From: Tiliqua scincoides
Taxonomy: Eukaryota > Chordata > Lepidosauria > Squamata > Scincidae
Assembly: GCF_035046505.1 (NCBI RefSeq)
Contig: NC_089822.1
Span: 209,494,419-209,558,418 of the forward strand
DNA: 64,000 nt
Direction of reading: 5' to 3'
Translations under genes and position numbers: made by a program
Notes under the pieces: generated by a model
The model's database searches: none
What the model saw: the letters and a program-made list of their open reading frames with translations, nothing else
What the model was told of the DNA's origin: nothing
Shown here: piece by piece, positions 35,701 through 49,400 of the stretch
How the letters are laid out: each line of letters starts with the position of its first letter
Numbering within the stretch: the first letter of the stretch is position 1

Positions 35701-38700
35701 AATATCCTAACGCAAGCAGCAAATCCAACCCCCCTCAGCTACTTTTACTACTAATAGCCTCCCTCAGCTACTTTTATCCATTTTCTGCTTTTGTAAATAC
35801 AAGTTTTGATTTAAGTTATGCAACACATAACCTATACAGTAGCACAAAAATACATGCGTACCTGCCAAGACGTGGTCGAACTAAACCATGTGATTTTATA
35901 AAGACACAATCCCCAACCTTCAGCCACATATCATTATAACACAGCTGTTCATAGTAGTGACAGCCAGGCTCTCCATTTGGCATTTCTACAGGAACATCTT
36001 CCTTATCCTATATAGAAACAGAGATTTAAGAACTTGGGAAAGTAATGCAACATGAAAGAAAATGGTACACAAGTAGGCAATAGTTTCACAGTCTCATCCA
36101 GTGGCTACTTTGCATATGAAGGAATTCAGATGTGCACACGAAATCAGAATTGAGGGGAGGCTGAGTACTCAGATCCCTCTGCCCTCACAGGGTGCCCCAC
36201 CCATTGAAGTCAGTGAGACAACCTAAACATATGGAAAATCCATATACAAACCAGATCTCCTCTCTATGGAATAAAGAAAAGCTTCAACAATTCATTTCTG
36301 AATTGCAACGGATTTTAAAACCCACAGACATAAGCACAGAAGTCAAAATATTTCCAAGTTCATTTTAAAAGTGACCTCCTTAATTCTATATACCTTTTCG
36401 AGGCTAAGGGCATTGTCTCCCACTTTGCTGTCCTCAGAAGTTTCAGTGTGTTTTTCTTCATCAACTTTGTCTGTATTAGCAAACACTGATGCAACACGAA
36501 CCACGGGCAAGGGGACATCTCGAGGGACAAATCGTACAGAGCTAATTGGCATGGTCCACAATTTAATCTTCTTAAAAGACTTTGTCTTTGCAGAATAACG
36601 TGATTCACAAACATAGACATCTTCATCTCTAAAGTTTTCAGGACATAGCTTAAAGTACTCCTGTTGGATGGAAAGAAATAATCATTTGGATAATCACAGA
36701 TCCACATACACTCATAAACCATTGTTTCTGAGCATTTGAAAAAATACAGTATCTATACAAATAAATAAAAGTGGTCAAATTCCTTAAGCTGCTCCTAGAT
36801 TTTCATAGCAATCAACATGGACACAAAGGCTGGAATTCCAAGAGCACCATCTACTACACATGTATATGAATTTTCAGACTCCTCCACTTCCACTACTAGC
36901 TTTCTATGACCACTAATAGAGTCACAGGAATAAGGTGGAGTGGAATTCCACAAAGTGAAAACTAGCAACTGGTTTGAAAGACAAAAAAAAAATAATAATA
37001 ATTTGCCAATGCCATAGTCTACTTAGTCTCTTCTTACCTTAACAAACATGACCACACATTTGCCTAGAATTTTGTTCACAGGAATTTTGTTGTAGTAGTC
37101 ACTCTTAAATACTTCCTTCTCCAAAAACTTTCGGGTAGCAAGATGGAATGTTTCATTTGGTCGATAAAACCAGCAGCCATACAACCATTTTTCCCCTAAA
37201 AAAGAAACAGTGTATTTTCTCCATTTTACAGCTGTATGAACAGTTTACTGGTTATCAATGAGACTATTTTAAGATCCTCTTATGCTTGTTAAGTAGCTAA
37301 AATAATGTTGGTTTGCGTCCAAAGCTTTGTACAGCCAAATACAGTAATGCATAACTGAGGGAGAACATACTTTAACATTTATTTACAAAACCTACAAAAG
37401 AGAGGCACAGCTGGGAGGAAAATGGAGGATGACCTTGCTGGTCTTCACAACATTTTCTTAAAGGCTTGGATAAGGGCTCAAACAATAGGACTGCACAGTG
37501 GCAGATCCACATCAATGGAAAACAAACAACCTAGTTGTAAAGTTACATGAAATGAAATACGTGTGGCAGGGTGAAGGGAGTTACTGGTCATTACTAATGA
37601 TGTGACAAAAAGTAGGCAACAGGTGTCCAAATCATTAGTGGAACCACATTCCACATGACAATCACAACACTAGCTGTGGTGTTTGAGAATAGTGCAGAAA
37701 ATACTATGCATTTTTTTGCAAGTAAAAGATTCTGTTTCAAATGCATGGGAGATATTTTCCTTTAGTATTGTATTGGCAACCTTCAGTCTCGAAAGAATAT
37801 GGTATCGCGCTCTGAAAGGTGGTTCTGGCACAGCGTCTAGTGTGGCTGAAAAGGCCAATCCGGGAGTGACAATCCCTTCCACACCGGGAGCAAGTGCAGT
37901 CTGTCCCTGGTCTGTCTCCCTGGCTATGGGCCTTCCTTCTTTGCCTCTTAGCCTCAGACTGTTGGCAAAGTGTCTCTTCAAACTGGGAAAGGCCATGCTG
38001 CACAGCCTGCCTCCAAGCGGGCCGCTCAGAGGCCAGGGTTTCCCACTTGTTGAGGTCCATCCCTAAGGCCTTCAGATCCCTCTTGCAGATGTCCTTGTAT
38101 CGCAGCTGTGGTCTACCTGTAGGGCACTTTCCTTGCACGAGTTCTCCATAGAGGAGATCCTTTGGGATCCGGCCATCATCCATTCTCACGACATGACCAA
38201 GCCAACGCAGGCGTCTCTGTTTCAGCAGTGAATACATGCTAGGGATTCCAGCACGTTCCAGGACTGTGTTGTTTGGAACTTTGTCCTGCCAGGTGATGCC
38301 GAGGATGCGTCGGAGGCAGCGCATGTGGAAAGCGCTCAGTTTCCTCTCCTGTTGTGAGCGAAGAGTCCATGACTCGCTGCAGTACAGAAGTGTACTCAGG
38401 ACGCAAGCTCTGTAGACCTGGATCTTGGTATGTTCCGTCAGCTTCTTGTTGGACCAGACTCTCTTTGTGAGTCTGGAAAACGTGGTAGCTGCTTTACCGA
38501 TGCGCTTGTTTAGCTCGGTATCGAGAGAATGAGTGTCGGAGATCGTTGAGCCAAGGTACACAAAGTCATGGACAAGCTCCAGTTCATGCTCAGAGATTGT
38601 AATGCAGGGAGGTGAGTCCACATCCTGAACCATGACCTGTGTTTTCTTCAGGCTGATTGTCAGTCCAAAATCTTGGCAGGCCTTGCTAAAACGATCCATG

Positions 38701-41700
38701 AGCTGCTGGAGATCTTTGGCAGAGTGGGTAGTGACAGCTGCATCGTCGGCAAAGAGGAAGTCACGCAGACATTTCAGCTGGACTTTGGATTTTGCTCTCA
38801 GTCTGGAGAGGTTGAAGAGCTTTCCGTCTGATCTGGTCCGGAGATAGATGCCTTCTGTTGCAGTTCCAAAGGCCTGCTTCAGCAGGACAGCGAAGAAAAT
38901 CCCAAACAAGGTTGGTGCAAGAACACAGCCCTGCTTCACTCCGCTTCGGATGTCAAAAGGGTCTGATGTGGAGCCATCGAAGACAACAGTGCCCTTCATG
39001 TCCTTGTGGAAAGATCTGATGATGCTGAGGAGCCTGGGTGGACATCCAATCTTGGGGAGAATCTTGAAGAGGCCGTCTCTGCTGACCAGGTCGAAAGCCT
39101 TTGTGAGATCTATGAAGGCTATAAAGAGTGGCTGTCGTTGTTCCCTGCATTTCTCCTGCAGTTGTCTAAGGGAGAATACCATATCAGTGGTGGACCTGTT
39201 GGCTCGGAATCCACACTGCGATTCTGGATAGACGCTCTCTGCAAGTACCTGGAGCCTCTTTAGTACAACTCGGGCAAACAGCTTTCCTACAACGCTAAGG
39301 AGAGAGATGCCGCGGTAGTTGTTGCAGTCACCCCTGTCACCTTTGTTCTTTGTTCTTTCCTTTAGTAGAACTGCACCATTGAGAGAACAACTTATTTATG
39401 TATTAAAATAATTGTATTCCACCTTTCCATCCCTTAAGAGACCACCAGGGTGGCTAACCCTTTAAAATACCTATAGACTGCCAGCAAGAAATATGTAACA
39501 TTGGTAGAAAAACCTGCTCTTGAGAAAAGACCCTAAAATATGTTAACCTGTTACTTCTTTTTCAACGAAAGACAAGTTACACAGCTGCTGTCCTATAAGC
39601 TTTCCTTATTAGTAGAGATGTTTTCCAGTGAATAAGACAGAATTACAGCCTAAGTCTTACTGAACACAATGGGCTTACTTCTGAGCAAAATAAATAACAC
39701 CGTTTTCAAACACCTCTACCTATCAGACACAAATATATTAGAAATACTGAATAATACGGGTTTTCCTCCCTTTTTTGGCTTTATTATACCATAGCAGGAA
39801 GAAAACATTAATTTTATTTAACAAATCCTCCATCAGTAGATATCAAGCTTGTATTGTTTCCATTACCACACAGAGTTCTCTTTATTACATTACAAAACAG
39901 CAGCAGACCTGCCATTACCAGAAAGGGGCAAATGACCCAGGCATGGAGCCTCATGCACCTCTAGGACCGCATGGAAGTCTCACTGAGGCTGCCGACACGG
40001 TCGGAAACTGTCCTACTGCTGTGTCGGAAGCACAGTTTAAGACTGCAGGGAAGCCCCAGATGGCTTTCTTGGTTTGTCCTGGAGCCATGTGAAGCTCCGT
40101 TTTGCTCCAGGTGAGTGGGGAGGCAAATTTCTGATGGGGGGGACAGCAGCATTCTGCGGGGGGCACCATCGTGGACCTTTGCCCTGGGCATGGGGCTGGG
40201 GAAGTCTGTCTCTGTTAAAAATAACTGGGATCAAAATGCAAGACATTCAGTCATGCATGGCCTATTAGTCACACATAATAAATAATTATAGGATCCTACT
40301 CCCCTTACAGTTTCAAGTATATACTTTTTGTTGTTGTTCTTAACACATTATTTTTTTAAAGAAACTGCATTAAGAATTGTTTTTCTTACCGGCTGAATCT
40401 TCCCACAATCGCTCGATGCAGACTATATGAGGCTGCAAGTTGGCTTCAGCAGGTTCAACATATACATAATCCCCAACATGATACATGCTGTTCTTAAAAC
40501 TGCAATCTTGACTATATGTTCTGTGTAAACTAGACAGTCCAGATCCTCCAGAAGAATCTTCGCTCTTTTCAGCTTCTTATTTCAACATAAAAGAAAACAT
40601 TGGGGAATGATTTAAGATCAGTTTAAGACAAAGAACTTCATGTCTTACAATACTTTGCACACACAAGGCCTTTTCTGTGATGAGCAATGGCATTTCCTTA
40701 GAGTTTTACTAGCACAAGTCATATTAAACAACATCCCCACCCCATATAATGCAAGCGTGAGGGTCTAGTCTCACAGCACTATTTGAGTGGTTGAGTGATG
40801 TCTGAGTACTCCACTGCATGGAATAGTCTTTAAAGTGCTGTACAAGGTTTATTGCATATTTTTCCCCCCAAGGAAGATTATAAATCTTACTTTACTCTCA
40901 TTTAAATACTTGGTCAGTCTTCTAATGAGAGAGTACCACCCCAGATTGTACATGAAATTTGTTTTAATACGCTATCACATCAAGATCTTACACACATGGC
41001 AAATTCATGCGTCAGGGACAACTCCTCATTTGAATGGTTTTAATCAAACAATCCACAACATACTTTCTGAAGTTGTACAGTACTATGGGAGAACTGTATG
41101 ATGTGCTCCATCTGCTTTCCAATAGACCTGATTCATAGGCGGCTGTGCAAATTTTACATGCTGTGGAGTGAGATTTGAGCTGCTAAGCTCTCCTCCACCA
41201 TGCACAAAAACTTCAGCAGGAACTGGGCCACCACTTGTGAAAAGAACAGACTACTGCGTGAACAGGTCTATTCGCATGGCAGGAGGCCTCAATTCACTTT
41301 GAATATCCTATACATAGCATGGTGGACTTGCATGTCATTTTGGATCTTAGTCTTTAAGACCAAATTGAACTTGGACTCTTGGATTCAAGTTCAATATTAG
41401 ATCACAGTGGCTGTGAACATGCATTTGTTCTCCATTACTAATATTGCACCTCCTTTCTAATCTGCCTGACAGAGAAATTTCCAAGAATAAATGCAAATAA
41501 ATAAAATGCATTTTATTCTGTTCGTTTTTTCAAAAAGAGGTCCTTGTGTCACAATAGTACAAATCAGTTACCCAGCATCTGTGAAATGGCATCCAACAGC
41601 CGTGGTTACCCTCTTAAGCAATGCCAACAACACTGGATAAGGTCTACATATCAACTCTTCTCAGATGATACATAAACACAAAAGTAAAAATGTACAGCTA

Positions 41701-43335
41701 TTTTAATTCAATGTAGCCACCTCTCTTCTCCTCCTCTCTTTTGAGTTTATCTTCCTCCATTTCCCTTGGGAGTTTTTCCTTCTTTTCTTTTTCTACGTCA
41801 TTATGAAGATGTTTGGTGGTGTAGCTGAGGGCTGGTGATAGTAGAATCTCCCCATTCTTGCAGAGTTCATCACGTATTTTGATAAAGAATTGCTGAAGTT
41901 CTACAGCATCTTCATAAATCTCTGAATCTGTCCTTTAAAGAAAAGAATTACTGTGTAAGATAACACATAAAAGAAAATAGTTGTCTTAAGTATGAACGTG
42001 TCATGGATATCTGAAGTATCATTGTTTGTAAATAATTTTGTCATAAATTATTGTAAACAAAAGAGGACTAGCAGCCCAATACTATCCCCAGTGGCTCTGC
42101 CGGGTGCAGCGACACCCAAATGGCTACCACTACATCGAGCAGCACTGCTGGAGGCCTCCTCAAGGGAAGAAGACTTTTGTCCCTTTCCCCAAGTAAGGGC
42201 ACAGGGGACACAATGGGTTTCCTCCATTCTGGGCCAGTTGTTTTGCCAGCGCAGACTGGAGGAGCTCCATGTTGGGCTTTTCAGCCTGACAGGGAGCATA
42301 GGATTTGGAGCAGCAGGGCTCTGCCGGTCCCATACCCTTGTTCCAGTTCCTCCCACCACCCTGTCCTTCCACCACCTGCCCCCCACTCAGAATGCCTCCC
42401 CACCCCATCCCCAAGGCACTCACTGCCGCCCAGAGCTCCTACCAGGCTCCAGGGGTGTCCATTCGGTGCTGAGCTCAGTGTCAACTGGCACTAGGCTGGC
42501 GCCAGCGTTGACTACTCTCAGGGTGTCACAGATGTGCCATAAGGCACATTTGCGACAACCAGCATCAGTGCTGAGGTATGTTAGGATTGGGCCCTAGGAA
42601 TGCTGCTGCTTATAGAATGATCAAAAAACAAAAGATAAAGCCTACTTGGCTGTGATAAATTATTTTCCATGTATCATCAAAGGGTACGCATATCTCCAAA
42701 ACAACCACAACACCCAAACCCTCTTTGCAGTGGCCTCTCTATGAATGTAGAGAGAGACAATCAGTCTTAATTAAGCTGGGTTCACACACTTCCCTGGCAT
42801 GCCATGGAAACCATGTACCAGAGTAGGTGTATCCTCAACATGTATCATGGCATATATGATGTGGGTATTCCATGCATTACAGGTAGAGCCTATTTATCCG
42901 CGTTAGTTCCGTTCTGTGACTCGGCATGATTAACAAAAAACACGTTGTGCTAAATTCCATAGAGTTATGCAAATACACTGCAGCCTGACACTTCTGGATG
43001 GAAGGAAACTAAGGCAACTGTTATCAATCCCCTCCCCTCCGCTACGTACTCAGTCCTCCCTGTTGCCAGCTGCCTGGCTTCTTTCACAGTTGGGATGCTA
43101 ATCTTTTAAGAGTCCAGCCCTATGCTTTTCTACTCAGAAGTAAGCCCCATTCCAGTCAATGGGGCTTACTCCCAGGAAAGTGTGGAGAGGACTGTAGGCT
43201 ATATCTCATGCTTTGCTTGGTGGGAAGGCTTGCTTGTGTCAGTGACTGCCTGCACCATCTCAATGGGGGGGGGGAATTTGGCAAACACTCCCTGGGTTTT
43301 TTAAAGCAATCCCCTCTGTTGCTACCACACCTGCC

Positions 43336-43421
<86 letters not shown>

Positions 43422-46400
43422 CTCCACCTTGCTGCACGTGTTCTGGTTACAGAGATTTTTGGCCCCCCCTTCCCATCTTCAGCCTCTTTGCTGGCTCAGG
43501 GGCTCCAGGAGTGTTACTGTTCCTTTGCAAGGGGAACCTCTTCCAGGACTCCAGGGCTATTTCCCTGCCTGGGCGAGGCAGAGCCTTTTGCAGTGTTTTG
43601 GGCTGCCTGGAAATGGAGCGAGACGCCTGCCCAGGGCAAAGGAAGCAAAGGTTGTGTGGCTTTCGGTTCCCCCACCCCATTCACGTTGAGACAAACCCGC
43701 AGATAAAAAATCCGTGGATAAATAGGCTGCACCTGTACTCAGTTTGCATCTCTCTCTCTGCTCACCAACCCCACTTTTCTCTAGAAGTTTTGTAGTTACA
43801 GTCATGAAGAGAAATTCAGTGCTTCATGCCAAGGTGAGACCAGCAAGCAACCAATCAAAGCAAAGACATTCCTTATGAAACCTAGCAGCAGCAAAAAAGA
43901 AGCATTGTCTCTAATGAGAACAACATTTTTCTTCAGAAGTTCCTGTGTGCCCATGGCTAGCCAGAGGCCTCTTTTAGGCTGCAATCCTATCATGCCTGGG
44001 AGTAAGCCTCATTGACTATAATGGGACTTACTTCTGAGTAGACGTTCATAGGACTGGGCTCTGAGACAAGAAAACACATTCCTATACCCAAACTAGTGAA
44101 GAGGTTTTACCTTCTCCTTGCTTTCTGGAATTCTTTATGACAAGGTCTTGTCTTGAAAAGGAAATTTAACAGACATTTAAAATACAACTAGAAGGGGACC
44201 ATCCACCAACAGTGTGTTCATGAATAAGGTATAGAGATGCTTTTTATACCCAGAATGAATATACAGCAACACTACTCCAGCATTTGCAAGGCAAATTACA
44301 AGGTCAGAGAAAGATAAAGGTCAGAATTAACAATTAAGCCTCCTTGCTGGCTCCAGCACTTCACACACTTGCTTTCGAAACAGGTCTAATTTCCTGCAGT
44401 GATTATTCAATTCACAGGTTTCTCAGTCCATTTTTCAGAAACTCTCCCTCTCCCTTCAGCCTACCCCACCTGTTTCCAGAGGGCTCCCGACTCTCTAGAG
44501 AGGCTTTTTGGATAGCTCAGAGAGCTTTGGGGTGGGGGGTTGCCTTTTGTGAGCTTCCTTATGCTTATAGTGCTTTGGATGCAAGTCCTTGTTTTCAGCT
44601 AAACACTGCTTCCGGTGCTGAAGGTTCTCACCATTAGAAAGTGATTGTAATTTCTCCCAGAAAGGAAAAAAAATAAGTCAACTCTGACATGAAAAGGAGG
44701 AAACGAGTTTGATTTGGGATTGTTCAAGGACCCTGAAGGTTGAGTTCATCACAATGAATTTCTAGAACATTAATCTTTTTAAATGCTGTTTCTGAAAGGA
44801 AGTAGCCCTGATTTTTTCAGCTCTAACCACAGCAATAAAGAGCAATGTTAGTCCAGAAGGAAATGTTAGTCCAGTAAGGAAAACTACAGGGTTAATAAAG
44901 ATACAATTGAACTTACCGGTTCATCCTCCTGGCCCGCTCAAGCACTTCAAACATGTGCTCTTGGAACAAGTCCAGCCTCCTGTAGCGGTTACTTTCTACA
45001 TTTCTTCGTATGATATCAAAAGTCAGGGGTCGTTTATTGGGGAAACTGGGATCAACTGCAGGAATTTCAGCTAAGGAGTCACTATAACATCTGCCCTCAT
45101 CATCTTGATGACTCATTACAGAGACAAAAAGGTTATGTATAAGTTCCTGGATCAACAGTGTTACATTTGGAACATGAGAATCCTCATCCCCTTCTATATC
45201 TCTTCTCGTCTCCAACAAAACTTTATGCAGAACCAGTGCATCTTTGTAAATCAAGGATTCTGGTTCATTGTAAGTGCAAGCATTATTGAACATCATTACA
45301 AAATCTTCAACCATGGCATCAATGTCCTGGTACTTGTTGGCCATCATGTGACTTCTGATCTTCTCCATATCCACCGGCTTCTTAATGGTCAGGTAGTAGT
45401 CAGGAAGCTCTGACCGAGATGGAAGTCGCAGGAAAATAGCACTGAGCCTTCTGCCTCGTTTATCTGTGTAGTTCTTCACTGCTTCATAAACCTCATTAAG
45501 CTTCTGTTGCATTGGAGTCATGTATTTTGACTTTTTGGGAGATATGCCAGTTTTTCTACCTAGACAGACAAAACTGAAAGCTAAATTTTAAAAAGCCAGC
45601 ATCTGACATACTGTAAAATACTGAAGACTTCAGTTACCCAAATACTAATTTTGAGTACATTAATGCAATAGTACAGATGTTTTTGATTTGGTGCAATGTT
45701 CCTGCATCACAGTTCTATCTCACAACATTTGAAGATGCTATTGTACACACATATTACACTGAGAAATACATCTAAAGTAATAGGACAAACCCAACCTATA
45801 CTGTGAAGGTGCTTTCTTCAAAAATCAAAAGGCATACTCCACAGAACTTCATATCCACAGGAATTTAAACAAAGACCATGATTTTGTTTTCATTTGGAGC
45901 TTCCCCAACATGTATGTCCAAATGAACACACATAGAGCTCACAAAAAAGAAACTGAAAACTTTCACAGGCACACTACAGCCAACAAATCACAGTCAATAA
46001 GATTTGACAAATGAACATTTCTGTAACAAAATTTTCATTTCTGTTACTATTTAAAGAACTTTCCAATCTCAGGATAACATTTTCACATACAACTAAGCCA
46101 TATCACTAGCTAGGATGGCTACTAATAACAAAGTGCGGCAATACTGGCTCAGCAGTTCTTGTATTGCAAAATATTTTCCTTTGAATGTCTCTAGGTTTAG
46201 TATTGTTACAATTTTATACAGGAATAACTCCAACAGGGAGGGAAATACATTCCCAAAAACTTGGGAATGCTACATGAAATAGTACTGTAGGAGTTAAACA
46301 ATGTCTATGAGGCAAGAAACTGGCACTGACTGCCCCCATGCTACCCAGAAAGCAGTGCTCTCACTGGCTGGAAAAACTGTCAATCACAGCCAGGACAAAG

Positions 46401-49400
46401 AACTTCACAGAGCTAAAGAAAGCAGAATTATACAAAGTCAGGGGTGGCCAACCTTTTAACTTTAGGGCTCCTGGATCTTTAACAATTATGTAGAAGAGGG
46501 AATTTCAGCAGGTGCAAGCTTGTCATCTATGAGAGGTCCAGGAGCCCTAAAGTCGAATGGTTGGCACCTCTGTGAAAGGTATTGACATGCTATGTCAAAG
46601 ATGGTCAGTTCTTTTCTCTTTGCAATATATATATTTTTTTAGTCAAAGCTGTAACTAACATGCTAAAATAACATAGAAAGTATAAATGAAGCAAAAAGCC
46701 TGCTAAAAAATAAAGAATTGTCCTACTGATTTCCAGCACTGGAATCAAACGTAAAGACTTGGGAGTGGCATCGGGAAGGCAGTTTCCTAAACAAAATCAA
46801 GGCACAGTATGTGGATTCGGGTTAACTATGTGTGCTCCCTAGGTAGGACTAACTCATTTGTCTATTACTACTTCTATATTAAAAGCTGAATATTTATACA
46901 CTGGTTTGATTGATTTAAATCGCAATCATCAATTTATTACTCAGATACTTCCTAAATAAAAAGACATGCTATGTGGTCACTATTTTTTTTTTGAGCAGAA
47001 CAGAGCCTTTACACAACCTCAGAGGATACAGTGTGAAGCTGCAAGCCTATACACGTTTACTTTGGAGTAAATCCCATTCAACTCAATGTAGCTTACTTTT
47101 GAGTTGACATGCACAGGACTGCACCATAAAGACTGCACAGTTTTTTGTAAAGATTTAACAAAATTTGGACTATTTAGAAAATGAAATACAGCCCCTCCCC
47201 GTATCTGCAGTTCCCATATCTGCAGTTCTCAATTCCCCCTCCTTGCAATTATGACTCACCTCTCTTTGCAAATACTTTGAAAAAGGTAAGAACCTAGATT
47301 CACGTAGCTAGAGGACACTACAGGAAAAAAATGTGAGAATGCTAACAGGAAGTCCTCAGCTGTCCACTTCCTGTTTGCATTCTCACAACTGACCCTGTAG
47401 CGTCCTCTAGCAGTACAGGTTCTTGCTGTTTACTTCCTACATCCTGTTCAAAGCAAAATGAAGAAAAAGATGGCTTTTGCAAAACATTTGTAAAGAGAGG
47501 TGAGTCATTATTGCAAAGGGGGAATCTGAGTATGGTTCATTGCAATCCGTGGTAATAACAGGAACCTATCTCCCACGGATACTAGGGTGCCTGTATTGCT
47601 TGTTTTTAGAAAACATCACACTCATGTTTCTTTGCCATAACGTCCCTATACTTTCCTACTCCCAGATCACAAAAGGGTAATCTCTTTTAGAAGCAAGTGC
47701 TGATAGTAGTTTAGTAGTGACTGAACAGTGTTCTTCCCAAAATGGAAGGCTAATGTCCATATTCTTTGGCAGGTTGCGTTTTTAATCTTTACTGAGTCTG
47801 AGTAAGTAAGAGATTGGGTAGTTACTAGGCACAAAACAGAAGTAAAAGGTCACCCAAATGATAGGCTGGTACCTGGGGTGACTTGCCAATTGCTGGTGTT
47901 CAGTATCAAGCCATACTGTAAGTATTTGAATGACTGTGCTGTAGAATGACTGATGAAGATATTTTCCCCACAGTTAATTTATTACAAAGAAAAGTTGGCT
48001 TGTATAAATTCATTAAAAATCATATGAATTTCTCTAAAGTCATAAATTCAGTTGTCAATGCTTGCATTAAATTCAGATTTCATTTTAAACCTGGTTCTTT
48101 TTTTAAAAAAAAAAAAACAACCTTAGGAGACAATCCTATGCACATTTACTTGGGAGTAAGCTCTGCTGAATTCAGTGGGATTTACTTTTGTGTGGACATA
48201 CATATGATTGCAGTTGGTAACTGAAACTTTAAAAGGGCATAAAAAAACTCAAGAGATTTCTCTCTCTCTCATTGAGTTGCATCCAGATTTTGTGCAAAGA
48301 GAAGGTGCCCTACACAAGATCACTTTTTCGTCCATTCCTTTCCACAGCAACCTCCAACATCCCCTCCAAAGCTGCTCCTAAGGCTCAGGCATGGGATATG
48401 GACTGGTGTGAGGGGCCACAGAGGAGGCAGACTTGCTGACAATTGGCTTGGGCCACTTTCTGCAAGCTAAGCTCTATACAGTATACAGAAAGTTCCTAAA
48501 CCCAATTTTCAGCGATCCTCCTGACAATTCCAAAGGTCCCCCAAACCTTCTGGAATATGTGAGTGTATGCATGCAGGAAGAGAAGTTTCCTTTGTGCAAG
48601 TTTTTTTTCCAGCTTGGGCTCAGTCTGGATACAACCCATTGATTTTGATCCACCCTGTTTCTACAGCATCTTTTGCTTTACAGTTATAAAGTATTACACA
48701 TCTGTTAACTATTCAAGCCTCAGCTGAAGGACAACAAAGAAGATAGTTACATTGCCATAGAAGTCTATGGAAACTATGTTTTAATCCGAATGCACTTTTG
48801 TTACTGCAATTTCCCATGTTCCAAAAGTCGAGCACAGTAGTTCAAATACTTCTACCTATTTAGAAAGTCTGACACTTGGTGTTCAGGAAAGCTTAATTTT
48901 ATCATGGAGCATAAACACTATGTGACAAAAAAGTTATTTGTTCAGCACCTTCATCCAATTATATTTTAAAATGAAATGTGCCATTATTTTGGTAAATCCA
49001 GTTTGCATTTCAGAAGTATCTGAAATATTGCAAGCTACTCAACTTAATAAGCACTGCCATCTTATCACCATTTTATATCTCAAATGATCATTTATCAAAC
49101 ATGGAAATTCACAAGAATTTCTTACTTAATTTCAATTTAGGGGAAGCAACCTCTTCATCTTCAAGCAGAGGTCCCAGCTCTTTCCTCTTTTCTTTAAGAA
49201 TCTTCTCCAAGATATGAGCATCATTGTACACCTATTTGTCATCAAAATAATAAAACATTAGAGCTTTACTTTTAATCTAATGAAGACTGAAATTTTATTT
49301 GTACCCTTATCAGCCTGATCCAGCACTTCTGCATTCATAGCAGTGCCAAACAAAGTTCTATGCTTGCACAAATAAGATGCAGAAGAAAGGGCTCAGTAAC

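Larger units (their letters stand above)
41933..44916 (-). other. PBRM1 intron, 3.0 kb
   Basis: Contains the GC-rich element 42072-42593, the Tigger-like element 42880-43735 and a palindromic element at 43980-44058. The right 850 bases are unrecognised. Confidence 0.55.
45560..49125 (-). other. PBRM1 intron, 3.6 kb
   Basis: Contains a hAT element (46439-46572), palindromic elements (47040-47128 and 48130-48213) and a Tigger-like foldback element (47189-47593). The remaining sequence is unrecognised. Confidence 0.55.

Noticed and set aside
41992-42597. 201-codon plus-strand open frame
   Set aside because: It runs through the GC-rich inverted-repeat element at 42072-42593, where high GC lowers stop frequency on all frames.
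43208-43795. 195-codon plus-strand open frame
   Set aside because: It is built on the GT/GA microsatellite and the Tigger-like element; it has no domain and no splice context.
44344-44637. 97-codon plus-strand frame
   Set aside because: No recognisable domain; antisense in a PBRM1 intron and expected by chance at this length.
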